This document shows, piece after piece, positions 1 to 8,066 of a DNA stretch of 10,623 nt. Source of the stretch: Collinsella aerofaciens (GTDB lineage: Bacteria; Actinomycetota; Coriobacteriia; Coriobacteriales; Coriobacteriaceae); contig RPYR01000111.1 in assembly GCA_008671285.1 (NCBI GenBank), positions 1-10,623 of the forward strand, given 5' to 3'. The notes beneath the pieces were generated by a model, which saw nothing but the letters and a program-made list of their open reading frames with translations, did not search any database and was not told the DNA's origin. Every line of letters begins with the position of its first letter. The first letter of the stretch is position 1. The position numbers and the translations under genes are program-made.

Positions 1-770
1 GCCACCGAGTGGGCGCAGCCGCAGATGCCGCAGATGCGGTCGGCGAGGAACGTCACGGCGTCATAGTTCAGGCGCGTCTCGGCGACCTTCTCCATGCCGC
101 GGTGCACGTAGAACAGACGATAGGCGGCGTCGACGATCGTCTCGCCCTCGACGAACAGGCGGAAGTGGCCGGGCTCGTCGGAGGTGATGTGCAGCGGTCC
201 CATGGGGACGAGTGTGGTCTCCTTGCCCTTGGTATCGGCCAAGAACTCGTAGTTTTCCATGTCGCTCGCAGGAGCGGGACGGAAGCGGTAGTCCATGGAG
301 TCCTTGCGCAGCGGGTAGAGGCCGCTGGGCCAGTCATCGGGCAGCACCAGGCGACGACGATCGGGCAGACCCTCGGGGATCAGGCCGAACATGTCGCGAA
401 GCTCGCGCTCGCCCCACACGCAGGCGGGGACGAACGGCGTCACGGACGGGAACGTCATCTTGGCGGGATCGACCTCGGTGCGCACGGTCACCCAGCCGGG
501 GTCCTCCCCCTCCATGGAGATGACGTAGTACACGGCGTAACGGCCGCACAGACTGCGCTCATCGTTACCGATGATCACGGGAATCCAGCCGTAGCGCTCG
601 TAGTACAGGTAGTGGACGGCCTCGGGCAGCTTGTCCTGCTTGACGGTAATCGTCAGCTGGTCCTCGCACTGCCACTCGACCTTCTCGATGCAGCCCGGAA
701 CGGCGCGGCGCAGGGCCTCGACATGGCTCTCGCAGCGACGGGCATACACCTTGTTCTCAGTTTCAATCAT
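1..770 (-). CDS. hyfG: Hydrogenase-4 large subunit HyfG (HycE-like), N-terminal 256 codons, cut by window edge
   Basis: This is the catalytic [NiFe] subunit that reduces protons to H2 at the cytoplasmic face of the complex. I translated it by hand from the ATG at 770; it begins MIETENKVYARRCESHVEAL and stays open to base 1. Residues about 25-150 are a NuoC-like domain, with ERELRDMFG at 121-129 and DRRRLVLPDDW from 137. The NuoD/[NiFe] large-subunit domain starts near residue 190 (GPLHITSDEPGHF) and includes RGMEK at 224-228. It ends in the first metal-binding motif RICGICGCAH, with Cys247 and Cys250 as expected nickel ligands and His254. This fused NuoC-NuoD layout is typical of HycE/HyfG (about 570 residues), so over half of the protein, including the C-terminal Cys pair, lies outside. 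Three bases separate it from the hyfF stop, and its GGTGGAG ribosome site lies inside the end of hyfF. HyfG is favoured over HycE because of the surrounding hyf order. Confidence 0.95.
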   Translation of the reverse strand, partial: MIETENKVYARRCESHVEALRRAVPGCIEKVEWQCEDQLTITVKQDKLPEAVHYLYYERYGWIPVIIGNDERSLCGRYAVYYVISMEGEDPGWVTVRTEVDPAKMTFPSVTPFVPACVWGERELRDMFGLIPEGLPDRRRLVLPDDWPSGLYPLRKDSMDYRFRPAPASDMENYEFLADTKGKETTLVPMGPLHITSDEPGHFRLFVEGETIVDAAYRLFYVHRGMEKVAETRLNYDAVTFLADRICGICGCAHSV

Positions 771-773
771 TCG

Positions 774-2333
774 TTACTCCACCTCGCTCTGAGCGGTCTC
801 GGTACCGAACACAGCGCGGTACATCGGCGTCGCGTGAAGCTCCTCGGTGCTCTGCTCGAGCACGATGCCGGTCGCGGTCTCCACACCGTGCACGAGAGGC
901 AGCGGGGTGGCGATGCCAAACCACAAGATCATGACGGCCAGGATGATTTCGGGGATAAGCATGAGCGCCGGGGCCTCATGCTTATCCATGCCCTGGGGCG
1001 CATGGCCGAACACCGACTTGAGTGCGATGCGGGTGAGCGCGGAGATGGCCACGGTAAGACCGAGGGCGACCACGACGACCAGCCACATGGGACCGGCGGT
1101 AACACCGGCGACAAAAGTCAGGAACTCGGAGATAAACATGCCAAAGGGCGGGAAGGCACCAAGACCGAGCAGCGCCAGGACGGCGAGCGCGGCGGTTGCG
1201 GGAGCAACCTCGACGACACCCTGAATCTTGGCCAGGCTACGCGTGCCAAAGGCGTGCTGGATGTTGCCGGACACGCAGAAGGCAAGCGTCTTGGTAAAGC
1301 CGTGGAACACGCAGTGCAGCAGGGCCGCGGCGATACCCAGCGGGCCACCGATACCCAGGCACAGGGCGATAACGCCCACGTTCTCCACAGACGAGTACGC
1401 AAAGCGGCGCTTGAGGTCGTCCTGGCGAAACATCGAAAGCGCCGCCACCAAAATGGACAGCGTGCCGACGATCAACAGCAAAAGCTGCGGATACTCGGCG
1501 CCCACGGCCTGGATAGTAAAGCCGTAGAAGCGCATGATCACAAGCATGGCGCACTTAAGCAGCACGCCCGAGAGCAGGGCCGAGACAGGGCTCGGGGCCT
1601 GGGAGTGGGCATCGGGCAGCCAAGTGTGCATGGGGAACAGGCCGGCCTTGGTGCCAAAGCCGATCACGATAAACGCAAAGGCGAGGCGCATGAGCGTCGG
1701 GTCGAACTGGTCGGCATACGGCAGCACGCACGACAGGAATGCGGCCTCGTGGGCGTTGGGAATCACGTCGGCGGCGTTGGCGTAGATCAGCAGCGTACCG
1801 AACAGGCCGAAGGCCACGCCGGCGGTGCAGACCATCGCATACTTCCAAGAAGCCTCGAGGGCCGTCTTGTTCTTGTAGATACCCACCAGGAACACGGTGG
1901 AAAGCGTGGTTGCCTCCACGGCGGCCCACGTGAGGATCATGTTATTTGACAGGCACGCGAGCAGCATGGTGAACACAAACAGGCTAAACAGCGCAAAATA
2001 CTGCTTGGCGCGCTCGGCGGGCATGGAGCCCTCCTCGATATCGGCCTTTACATAGGGCAGCGAGAACAGCCCCGTAAGAAAACCGATAAAGCCGATGAGC
2101 AGCACAAAGATGGCGCCCAGCGAATCGAGGTGGAACCACAGGCCAAGAGCGCTCGCGGTTTCGCCGCTCATAAGGACGTCACCGGCCGTCATAATCGACA
2201 GCACCAGGACGGCTGCGACGGAGACCAGGTTAAGACCGGCAAACACGTTATAGGACGTGTTCTTGGGCAAAAACGCCATGACCAGCGAGAACACCAAAGG
2301 AGTCGCGAGCAGGGCGAGAATCAACGTTTCCAT
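774..2333 (-). CDS. hyfF: Hydrogenase-4 membrane subunit HyfF, antiporter-like (NuoL/M/N family)
   Basis: This 519-residue integral membrane protein is close to the roughly 526 residues of E. coli HyfF. It belongs to the proton-translocating NADH-quinone oxidoreductase / Mrp antiporter family and is hydrophobic almost throughout. Three family residues are visible: Glu140 in the segment WAAVEATTLS, Lys229 in GFGTKAGLFPMHTWLPDAHS, and Lys260 at the end of SALLSGVLLK. These charged residues form the intramembrane ion path in related subunits. HyfF is one of the subunits that separates the FHL-2/Hyf enzyme from the smaller FHL-1/Hyc enzyme, which has only one antiporter-like subunit. The start ATG lies 3 bases after the hyfE stop, with GAGGGGG upstream as ribosome site. 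The C-terminus (HATPMYRAVFG...) is hydrophilic. Ion pumping is an inference from family residues; the ion (H+ or Na+) cannot be read from the sequence. Confidence 0.96.
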   Translation of the reverse strand: METLILALLATPLVFSLVMAFLPKNTSYNVFAGLNLVSVAAVLVLSIMTAGDVLMSGETASALGLWFHLDSLGAIFVLLIGFIGFLTGLFSLPYVKADIEEGSMPAERAKQYFALFSLFVFTMLLACLSNNMILTWAAVEATTLSTVFLVGIYKNKTALEASWKYAMVCTAGVAFGLFGTLLIYANAADVIPNAHEAAFLSCVLPYADQFDPTLMRLAFAFIVIGFGTKAGLFPMHTWLPDAHSQAPSPVSALLSGVLLKCAMLVIMRFYGFTIQAVGAEYPQLLLLIVGTLSILVAALSMFRQDDLKRRFAYSSVENVGVIALCLGIGGPLGIAAALLHCVFHGFTKTLAFCVSGNIQHAFGTRSLAKIQGVVEVAPATAALAVLALLGLGAFPPFGMFISEFLTFVAGVTAGPMWLVVVVALGLTVAISALTRIALKSVFGHAPQGMDKHEAPALMLIPEIILAVMILWFGIATPLPLVHGVETATGIVLEQSTEELHATPMYRAVFGTETAQSEVE

Positions 2334-2336
2334 GGA

Positions 2337-2990
2337 CTACCCCCTCAGCTCGGAAAGGTCGCGCGCATCGAGCGAGTGGGAGTCGTCCCAAATGCGACGC
2401 ACGACGATGGACATGATGATGACGGCAAAGATGGCGTCGGTGGCGATACCGATCTCGATGATTTCGGGAGCGGTGGGGGCCAAAAGCGCGAGCGTCACAT
2501 GGCTGCCGTTTTCCATAAGGCAGTATCCAAAGATCTGTTTCATGATGTTGCGCTGCGAAATGAGGCAGGTGAGGCCCACAAAGAAGTGAGCGAAGCTAAT
2601 AGCGAGCGCAGGCGTTGCGACCTCGGCCGTGGGCAGGCTGATCTGCGTCACGACGGCAAAGCAGATCGCGACCTCGACGGCGATGATGCAGATGGCCCAC
2701 GCGGGCTTAAGGCCGGCCTTGAGCGATGCATCGCTCGGCTCGCCCATCTTCTTGTATGCGCGGTTGAGGATATAGGGAACCAGGACGACCTTGGTGATAA
2801 AGGCAGATCCAGCCCACATAAGCAGCTCCTGCGCACCGGTGGTGGCACCGAGCGTGGCGAGCAGTCCCACGAGCACCAGCGACTGCACCGCATACCAGTT
2901 GATGGCATGTTTGATGTTCTTGGAGACGACCACCATGGTGGACGTGACGATCAGAAGGCCGCCAAGGATGTTGACGATCGAATAACCCAT
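2337..2990 (-). CDS. hyfE: Hydrogenase-4 membrane subunit HyfE (NuoK-like)
   Basis: This 217-residue membrane protein is almost the same length as E. coli HyfE (about 216). It starts MGYSIVNILGGLLIVTSTMV, a transmembrane segment with no cleavable signal. Several more hydrophobic segments follow, linked by short charged loops such as ILNRAYKKMGEPSD (residues 75-88). The segment WAGSAFITKVVLVPYI carries Lys67 within a hydrophobic stretch, as expected for a subunit on the ion path. A hydrophobic segment near residues 165-195 (NGSHVTLALLAPTAPEIIEI) is followed by a charged C-terminus. HyfE has no counterpart in the E. coli hyc operon, so its presence between hyfD and hyfF marks this as a Hyf-type cluster. 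The start at 2990 is supported by an AGGAGGT site fused to the hyfD stop codon. The exact role of HyfE is known only by analogy with NuoK in complex I. Confidence 0.94.
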   Translation of the reverse strand: MGYSIVNILGGLLIVTSTMVVVSKNIKHAINWYAVQSLVLVGLLATLGATTGAQELLMWAGSAFITKVVLVPYILNRAYKKMGEPSDASLKAGLKPAWAICIIAVEVAICFAVVTQISLPTAEVATPALAISFAHFFVGLTCLISQRNIMKQIFGYCLMENGSHVTLALLAPTAPEIIEIGIATDAIFAVIIMSIVVRRIWDDSHSLDARDLSELRG

Positions 2991-2998
2991 GTCGTTCT

Positions 2999-3006
2999 AC
3001 CTCCTA
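2999..3006 (-). promoter_or_regulatory. Ribosome binding site of hyfE, fused to the hyfD stop codon
   Basis: On the minus strand the bases read TAGGAGGT, followed by 8 bases and the hyfE ATG at 2990. The TAG is also the stop codon of hyfD (3006-3004). A ribosome finishing hyfD therefore stops on the hyfE Shine-Dalgarno sequence, which suggests coupled translation. The match to the anti-Shine-Dalgarno core is full and fixes the hyfE start. Confidence 0.85.
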
Positions 3007-4461
3007 ACCGATCCAGCTGGCCGAAAGCGGGCCGCTGACGATGACCATGATGATGAGCACGATGAACACGAACGCCATCGCGCGGGGAAGCGGGGCTCCC
3101 GCAGCGACCTCTTCGCTCGGCTCGCCGGGCAGGCAATAGCCCATCCACTTGAGGAACCAGGCAAAGGTGGCGACGGTCTCGGCAACCATGATGCACACGA
3201 GCACCAGGATCGCGACGTTGCCGGCACCCACGGAGAAGCCGCCGGCGATGATCTGGAACTTCGAGAAGAACGTGTTCATGGGCGGCACGCCGGCAATAGC
3301 GAGTGCCGCGACACCAAAGCCCACGCCCGAGATCGGGTACTTCTTTACGATGCCGCGAAGCTTGGGCAGCATACGCGTGCCGAGCGTAAAGGAGAACGAA
3401 CCGGCGATCAGGAAGAACAGCGTCTTGGCGAAAGCGTGGTTAAAGATGTGGCACACGGCGCCATCAAAGGCCAGCTGGCTGCCAAAGACCGAAAGGCCCA
3501 GACCAAAGAACACATAGGAGAGCTGGGCGATCGTGGAGAAGGCCAGCAGGCGCTTCATGTCCTTTTGCGGCAGGTACATAAGGAAACCAAAGAGCATGGT
3601 GACCATGGCGTCGACAATGGCGACCCAGCCCACGATCTCGGGAATCTCGCCGGCAGAGACGAGTGCACGCGCGAACACGCACACGCCGACCTTGACCATC
3701 GAGGCACCATGCAGGTAGGCCGAAACAGGCGTCGGCGCCTCCATGGCCGAAGGCAGCCACATGTACATGGGGACCTGTGCGGACTTGGCCCAGGCCGCAA
3801 ACAGCACGAGCAAAAGGACGATAGCCTTGAGCTTGGCGTCGAGGCCGGCAATCGCGGTAATGGCGAAGGTGCCGGTGTGGGCAAACACGATGGCGGCGCC
3901 CAGATACAGGCCGAGCGCACCGATATGCGTGATGATCAGGGCCTTCATGCCGGCCTTCTTGGCCGTAGGCGTCATGTAGTAGCTAATGAGGCCCCAAGAG
4001 CAGGCACCCGTGATCTCAAAGAACACGAGCTGGCCCAAAAGGGTCGAGCTGTACACGAGGCCGGCCATGGCGCCGATGAAGGTCGCGAGGTACGCGTAGA
4101 AGCGACGACGCGGCGCATCGGGATGCTCACGGTTGTTCTCGCTCATATACGGAATCGAATAGATCACGACAAGCAGGCCGATACCCACAAAGGCGGGCGC
4201 GAGCAGCGTGCTCATGCGATCGAAGGTGAATCCCATGACGAGGGTCTGCCCAAACGAGATCAGGGGGACCTGCGTGTCGGGCATGCCGGCGCCGGCGAAA
4301 TTCGCGGCGAGGGCGATGGTGCAGACCGTCGAGACGGCGGCACCCAAAACGCTGAACCACTTGGCGTACGGACGGGGGAACAGGGCGACGAGCACCGAGG
4401 CCACCATCGGGGCCGCGATAGCGACCAAGCCGAGAAGGGACAGACTGACTGCAAATGACAT
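3004..4461 (-). CDS. hyfD: Hydrogenase-4 membrane subunit HyfD, antiporter-like (NuoL/M/N family)
   Basis: This 485-residue integral membrane protein is comparable to E. coli HyfD (about 479). It is the second antiporter-like subunit of the membrane arm. Visible family landmarks are REHPDAPRRRFYAYL (111-125), GLVYSSTLLGQLVFFEITGA (134-153) with Glu149, AAWAKSAQVPMYMWLPSAME (222-241) with Lys226, and SAYLHGASMVK ending at Lys257. These match the Glu/Lys pattern of the NuoM/NuoN-like ion channels. A second-half segment LAIAGVPPMNTFFSKFQI is the usual broken-helix region. Like HyfE and HyfF, it is absent from hyc-type FHL-1 enzymes. It sits 15 bases after hyfC; the ATG at 4461 is preceded by GGAGAAGGGAGAAACA, with two possible ribosome-binding cores. 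The end of the gene overlaps the hyfE ribosome site. Confidence 0.96.
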   Translation of the reverse strand: MSFAVSLSLLGLVAIAAPMVASVLVALFPRPYAKWFSVLGAAVSTVCTIALAANFAGAGMPDTQVPLISFGQTLVMGFTFDRMSTLLAPAFVGIGLLVVIYSIPYMSENNREHPDAPRRRFYAYLATFIGAMAGLVYSSTLLGQLVFFEITGACSWGLISYYMTPTAKKAGMKALIITHIGALGLYLGAAIVFAHTGTFAITAIAGLDAKLKAIVLLLVLFAAWAKSAQVPMYMWLPSAMEAPTPVSAYLHGASMVKVGVCVFARALVSAGEIPEIVGWVAIVDAMVTMLFGFLMYLPQKDMKRLLAFSTIAQLSYVFFGLGLSVFGSQLAFDGAVCHIFNHAFAKTLFFLIAGSFSFTLGTRMLPKLRGIVKKYPISGVGFGVAALAIAGVPPMNTFFSKFQIIAGGFSVGAGNVAILVLVCIMVAETVATFAWFLKWMGYCLPGEPSEEVAAGAPLPRAMAFVFIVLIIMVIVSGPLSASWIG

Positions 4462-4476
4462 TGTTTCTCCCTTCTC

Positions 4477-5403
4477 CTACACGCCGACGACCACGAAGAC
4501 AAACGCCAGAACGGCGATGCCCACGACGGCCCAGGTCTGATTGCCGAGCACCTTAAAACGCGAGCGCGAGCAGGAGTTCTCGATCACGCCGCATACGACA
4601 AAATCGATCAGGCACTTCACCAGGAAGATGGCCGCGCCCAGAACGGCCGCGGCGCCCACGGTCGCGGGCTCGCCCCAGGGGACGAAAATCGCGCAGAACC
4701 AGGCGACGACCAGGACCTGCTTCATGGACATGGCGAGCTTGGCCATCGCAAGTGACGGGCCGGAAAGCTCGGCGAGCGGACCTTCCTGAAGCTCCTGCTC
4801 GGCCTCGGCCTGGTCAAACGGCAGCTTGCCGAGTTCCATGTAGCAGGCGATCGCAAAGGCGATGCCGGCGAGGATCACGGCGACCGGCGCGTCGATGGCG
4901 CCCGTCATGATGTGCTGACCCATGGTGGCGATGTCGGTGGAGCCGCACACCAGGGCGGCGGCAAACAGCGCCAGCAGCATGGACGGCTCGATGAGCACGC
5001 TCATGAGCAGCTCGCGGACGCCGCCGATACCGGCGTAGGCGTTGGACGAATCCACACCGCAGAGGGCGAAGAAGAAGCGAGCGAGCGCCAGGCTGTACAT
5101 GATGGTGATGGCGTCACCAAAGACTGGGATGGGGCTTTGCGCCGTAAAGAGCGGCAGGCCCATCGCGAGCATAAAGGCGACGGCGAAGAACAGCGGCGGC
5201 ATAATGCGCAGCGCAAAGCTCGCGTCCTCGCTCTGGGACTCGGGGCGCGCAAAGAGCTTGGCCAGGTCGCGGTAGTCCTGCATGATGCTGGGGCCGCGAC
5301 GGTTGTGCATCTTGGCGCGGATCACGCGGCCGAGACCGGAGAAGAACGGCGCGACGGCCATAACGACCACGCCCTGCAGAACGGCAAGTACGATGTTGTT
5401 CAT
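4477..5403 (-). CDS. hyfC: Hydrogenase-4 membrane anchor subunit HyfC (NuoH/HycD family)
   Basis: This 308-residue membrane protein (E. coli HyfC is about 315) belongs to the NuoH/HycD family. It links the soluble [NiFe]/iron-sulfur arm to the antiporter-like subunits. Diagnostic stretches are HNRRGPSIMQDYRDLAKLFA (33-52), the cytoplasmic loop just after the first helix; FFALCGVDSSNAYAGIGGVR (111-130), followed by Glu131; and ELGKLPFDQAEAEQELQEGP (190-209). The acidic residues in these loops correspond to the E-channel region of complex I, which relays ion movement from the redox module. About eight transmembrane helices are expected for the family. The ATG at 5403 lies 12 bases after hyfB. 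Its ribosome site AAGGAGG overlaps the hyfB TAA stop. Nothing appears truncated or unusual. Confidence 0.96.
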   Translation of the reverse strand: MNNIVLAVLQGVVVMAVAPFFSGLGRVIRAKMHNRRGPSIMQDYRDLAKLFARPESQSEDASFALRIMPPLFFAVAFMLAMGLPLFTAQSPIPVFGDAITIMYSLALARFFFALCGVDSSNAYAGIGGVRELLMSVLIEPSMLLALFAAALVCGSTDIATMGQHIMTGAIDAPVAVILAGIAFAIACYMELGKLPFDQAEAEQELQEGPLAELSGPSLAMAKLAMSMKQVLVVAWFCAIFVPWGEPATVGAAAVLGAAIFLVKCLIDFVVCGVIENSCSRSRFKVLGNQTWAVVGIAVLAFVFVVVGV

Positions 5404-5415
5404 GCTCTCCCCTCC

Positions 5416-7434
5416 TTAACCCATTTGCACGGCGAGCACGAGGAACACCACGAGTGCCGCGACGATGTAGCAGATATAGATGCTGTAGTTGCCGCCTTCG
5501 AGCTTAGTCGCGAGATCGGCGAGCTTCTCGACACCCTTATGCGGGGCATCGACGAGAACCTTGTCGGGTACGGGCTCCACAGCCTCGGCCACACCGGTGA
5601 GCTTCTGGAAGAAGTGCGCGATGGACCAGCAGACGGCCGTGCAGCGGTCGCGCAGCGTGTAGAGCGGCTGCATAAACCAGGACACCTCGGAGGCAAAGGT
5701 CGTGGCCACGACGGGCATATGCTCGTTGGGAGCATAACCGCATGCCCACGGCTGGGACTTCTGCACCTTGCCGACGGTCTTGAGCTTGCGATAACCGCAG
5801 GCAAGGCCGACGAGCACCACGAGCGCAATAGCGATCGCGGGCGTGGAGGTGGCAGCGCCGGAGTACTGGTTCATGAGTTCCATGCCCTCGGCGGCAAACA
5901 CGCCACCGTACGGATGCAGCACGGACGCGGCGACATCGACCAACACGGGCGCGATCACGGGAGCGCCAATGCCCAGCACGACGCAGATGGCCGCGAGCAG
6001 GCCCTGTGCAAACACCATGGGGGCGGGAACCTCCTTGGCATTGGCCGCGGCCTCGGAGCGGGGCGCGGAGGCAAAGGAGACGCCATAGGCCTTGACGAAG
6101 CACGTGACGGCCAGTGCGCCGGTAATGGCAAGCGCGACGGCAGCGAACACGGCCACGATCATGACGGCCTTGTCGCCCTGCATGGCGGCGTTAAACAGCG
6201 ACTGGTAGGTAAACCACTCGGACACAAATCCGTTGAAGGGCGGGATGGCCGAGATGGCAAGCGCGCCAATAAGGAAGCAGATGGCCGTTGCCGGCATACG
6301 ACGGAACAGGCCGCCCATCTTCTCCATATTGCGCGTACCCGTGGAGTACAGCAGCGCACCGGCGCCCAAGAACAGCTCGCCCTTAAACATCGCGTGGTTA
6401 AACGTGTGGTAGAGGGCGGCCATCAGAGCCAGGACGGCGATGCCGACCGAGTTGAGCGCCATAGCGGCCATGGAGGCGCCGACGCCGAGCAGAATGATGC
6501 CGATGTTCTCGACGGAGTGATAGGCCAGCAGGCGCTTGATGTCATGCTCCTGCAGGGCGAAGGCCACGCCGAGGACCGACGAGATCGCACCGAAGACCAT
6601 GACCATAAGGCCCCACCAGACCTGAACGCCCGAGGCGGAGAGCAGGTCGAGACCCACCTTGAGGATACCGAAGATACCGATCTTGATCATGCCGCCGGAC
6701 ATGAGGGCCGACACGTTGGACGGCGCCTCGGGATGCGCCTTGGGCAGCCAGCCGTGCAGCGGGATGATACCGGCCTTGGCGCCAAAGCCAAAGAAGGCGA
6801 GCACGAAGCACACAGATGCGACCGCGGGGCTAAACTGCGTGGCGCGGAAATCCGCAAAGGCAAACGAGCCGCCGGCGAAGTTGGTCATGGTGAGGAAGCT
6901 CGCCATGATGAGCACGAAGCCCACGTGCGCGATCACAAAGTAGAGCCAACCGCCATGGATGGAGTTCTCGTTCTCCTCGATCACGACCAGGAAGTACGAG
7001 GTCAGCGACATGAGCTCAAAGGCGACCAGGAACCAAAACACGTTGTCGGCGGTGATGACGAGCATCATGGACGCCACAAAGGTGTTAAAGAAGAAGCCGG
7101 CGCGGCCCTTTTTGCCCGGGTACTCATCAAAGTAGTTGAGACCGTAGATCGAGCCGGCAAACGCGAGCACCGAGATGAGCGCCACGAACAGGCCGGACAG
7201 CTGGTTGAGCAGCAGCTGGAAATGGGCAAACGGGAAGAACACGATGGTGTCGACCGACGTGACATCGCCCAGCACGGCCTGGATACCGGCCACAAACGAA
7301 AGCACCGCGGCGACGGCGCCGACAAGGCAGCCGGCGGTCTTGGCGGCGTTATCGGCCTTGATCAGCAGAACCGAGGCGAGCGCACCGATGCACGAGACGG
7401 CAAGCGATGCGATAAACAGCGTCATGCTATCCAT
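5416..7434 (-). CDS. hyfB: Hydrogenase-4 membrane subunit HyfB, antiporter-like (HycC/NuoL family)
   Basis: At 672 residues this protein has the length I recall for E. coli HyfB, and exceeds HycC (about 608). It is the large antiporter-like membrane subunit. Landmarks include FFFNTFVASMMLVITADNVFWF (114-135, split helix), Glu140 in VAFELMSLTSYFLV, Lys220 in FFGFGAKAGIIPLHGWLPKA, Lys251 in SALMSGGMIK, and QEHDIKRLLAYHSVENIGII. Further on are NMEKMGGLFRRMPATAICFL, SAIPPFNGFVSEWFTYQSLF and the late motif QPWACGYAPNEH, typical of the HycC/HyfB branch. The C-terminal part has a hydrophilic segment followed by a final transmembrane helix (IYICYIVAALVVFLVLAVQMG). The start chosen is the ATG at 7434, which overlaps the end of hyfA by 8 bases and has AAGGGAG upstream. 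A second in-frame ATG at 7425 is possible but less well spaced. Confidence 0.97.
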   Translation of the reverse strand: MDSMTLFIASLAVSCIGALASVLLIKADNAAKTAGCLVGAVAAVLSFVAGIQAVLGDVTSVDTIVFFPFAHFQLLLNQLSGLFVALISVLAFAGSIYGLNYFDEYPGKKGRAGFFFNTFVASMMLVITADNVFWFLVAFELMSLTSYFLVVIEENENSIHGGWLYFVIAHVGFVLIMASFLTMTNFAGGSFAFADFRATQFSPAVASVCFVLAFFGFGAKAGIIPLHGWLPKAHPEAPSNVSALMSGGMIKIGIFGILKVGLDLLSASGVQVWWGLMVMVFGAISSVLGVAFALQEHDIKRLLAYHSVENIGIILLGVGASMAAMALNSVGIAVLALMAALYHTFNHAMFKGELFLGAGALLYSTGTRNMEKMGGLFRRMPATAICFLIGALAISAIPPFNGFVSEWFTYQSLFNAAMQGDKAVMIVAVFAAVALAITGALAVTCFVKAYGVSFASAPRSEAAANAKEVPAPMVFAQGLLAAICVVLGIGAPVIAPVLVDVAASVLHPYGGVFAAEGMELMNQYSGAATSTPAIAIALVVLVGLACGYRKLKTVGKVQKSQPWACGYAPNEHMPVVATTFASEVSWFMQPLYTLRDRCTAVCWSIAHFFQKLTGVAEAVEPVPDKVLVDAPHKGVEKLADLATKLEGGNYSIYICYIVAALVVFLVLAVQMG

Positions 7435-8044
7435 TGTTTACGCTCCCTTCTGCTTTCTCGGACAGGCCCTGGGCCACAGCGGTAACGTCGACGACCGGAC
7501 CGTTTTCGATCGAGCGCAGGCGCTTGGCCTCGTCGAGCTCGCGATCGGCCGCGCCGCCCATGACGGTCAGCGCCTTGGTGGGGCACGCCGCCACACAATG
7601 CGGACCGTCCGGATCGAAGGCGCACAGGTCGCACTTAACAGCGCAGGTGTACTGGCCGGGAGCCCACGTAAGCAGGCTGCTCAGGGACTTAGGATACGAA
7701 GGCGTCGGGTCGCACATGCCTGCGACACCGGCGATAGACGTGCCATCGGGATGGATGGCTCCGAAGGGGCACGCGATGGCGCACAGCCTGCACCCGATGC
7801 ACTCCTGCTCCTTGACGTGGATGCGATCGCCATCGTGCTCGATGGCATTCACCGGGCAGACCTCGGCGCAGGGGGCACCCTCGCAATGGTGGCAGGCAAG
7901 GGCGGCCGAAATACCGCCGGTCTTCACGAGCGCCAGGCGCGGCGTATCCTGAAGACCCTGCATCCGGTGGGCGTCGGCACAGGCGGACTGGCATGTTCCG
8001 CAACCGATGCACCTCTCCGGGTTGATGTCGATGAAGCGGTTCAT
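7427..8044 (-). CDS. hyfA: Hydrogenase-4 electron-transfer polyferredoxin HyfA (HycB-like)
   Basis: This 205-residue soluble iron-sulfur protein passes electrons from formate dehydrogenase to the hydrogenase module. It has four cysteine groups, enough for four [4Fe-4S] clusters: CIGCGTCQSAC (Cys12, 15, 18, 22), CHHCEGAPCAEVC (51, 54, 59, 63), CIGCRLCAIAC (82, 85, 88, 92) and CDLCAFDPDGPHCVAAC (138, 141, 150, 154). The start MNRF and the phrase QGLQDTPRLALVKT resemble HyfA of E. coli, whose length (about 205) is the same; HycB and HydN are relatives. I start at the ATG at 8044 and not at the GTG two codons earlier, because that GTG lies within the ribosome binding site. The gene lies between fdhF and hyfB, the position expected for the bridge between the two modules. 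A strong hairpin precedes it. Confidence 0.95.
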   Translation of the reverse strand: MNRFIDINPERCIGCGTCQSACADAHRMQGLQDTPRLALVKTGGISAALACHHCEGAPCAEVCPVNAIEHDGDRIHVKEQECIGCRLCAIACPFGAIHPDGTSIAGVAGMCDPTPSYPKSLSSLLTWAPGQYTCAVKCDLCAFDPDGPHCVAACPTKALTVMGGAADRELDEAKRLRSIENGPVVDVTAVAQGLSEKAEGSVNNG

Positions 8045-8049
8045 CCCCA

Positions 8050-8056
8050 CTTCCTT
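8050..8056 (-). promoter_or_regulatory. Ribosome binding site of hyfA
   Basis: The minus strand reads AAGGAAG, then TGGGG, then ATG at 8044. The 5-base spacing to this ATG is good. The GTG two codons upstream overlaps the site itself, so it is unlikely to be the start. This decides the hyfA start at 8044 and gives the N-terminus MNRF typical of the family. Confidence 0.7.
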
Positions 8057-8066
8057 TCAAAATAAC

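Noticed and set aside
9..1949. A 646-codon open frame on the plus strand opposite hyfG and hyfF
   Set aside because: Its codons align exactly with those of the minus-strand genes. It stays open because the genes rarely use TTA, CTA or TCA codons, whose complements are stops. The product is rich in His, Gly, Asp and Gln with no domain logic. The minus-strand products match known families end to end.
4912..7485. An 857-codon open frame on the plus strand opposite hyfC and hyfB
   Set aside because: Same codon-aligned antisense effect of GC-rich genes avoiding TTA, CTA and TCA. It runs across the junction of two genes that happen to share a frame. The protein is low in hydrophobic residues and shows no family features.
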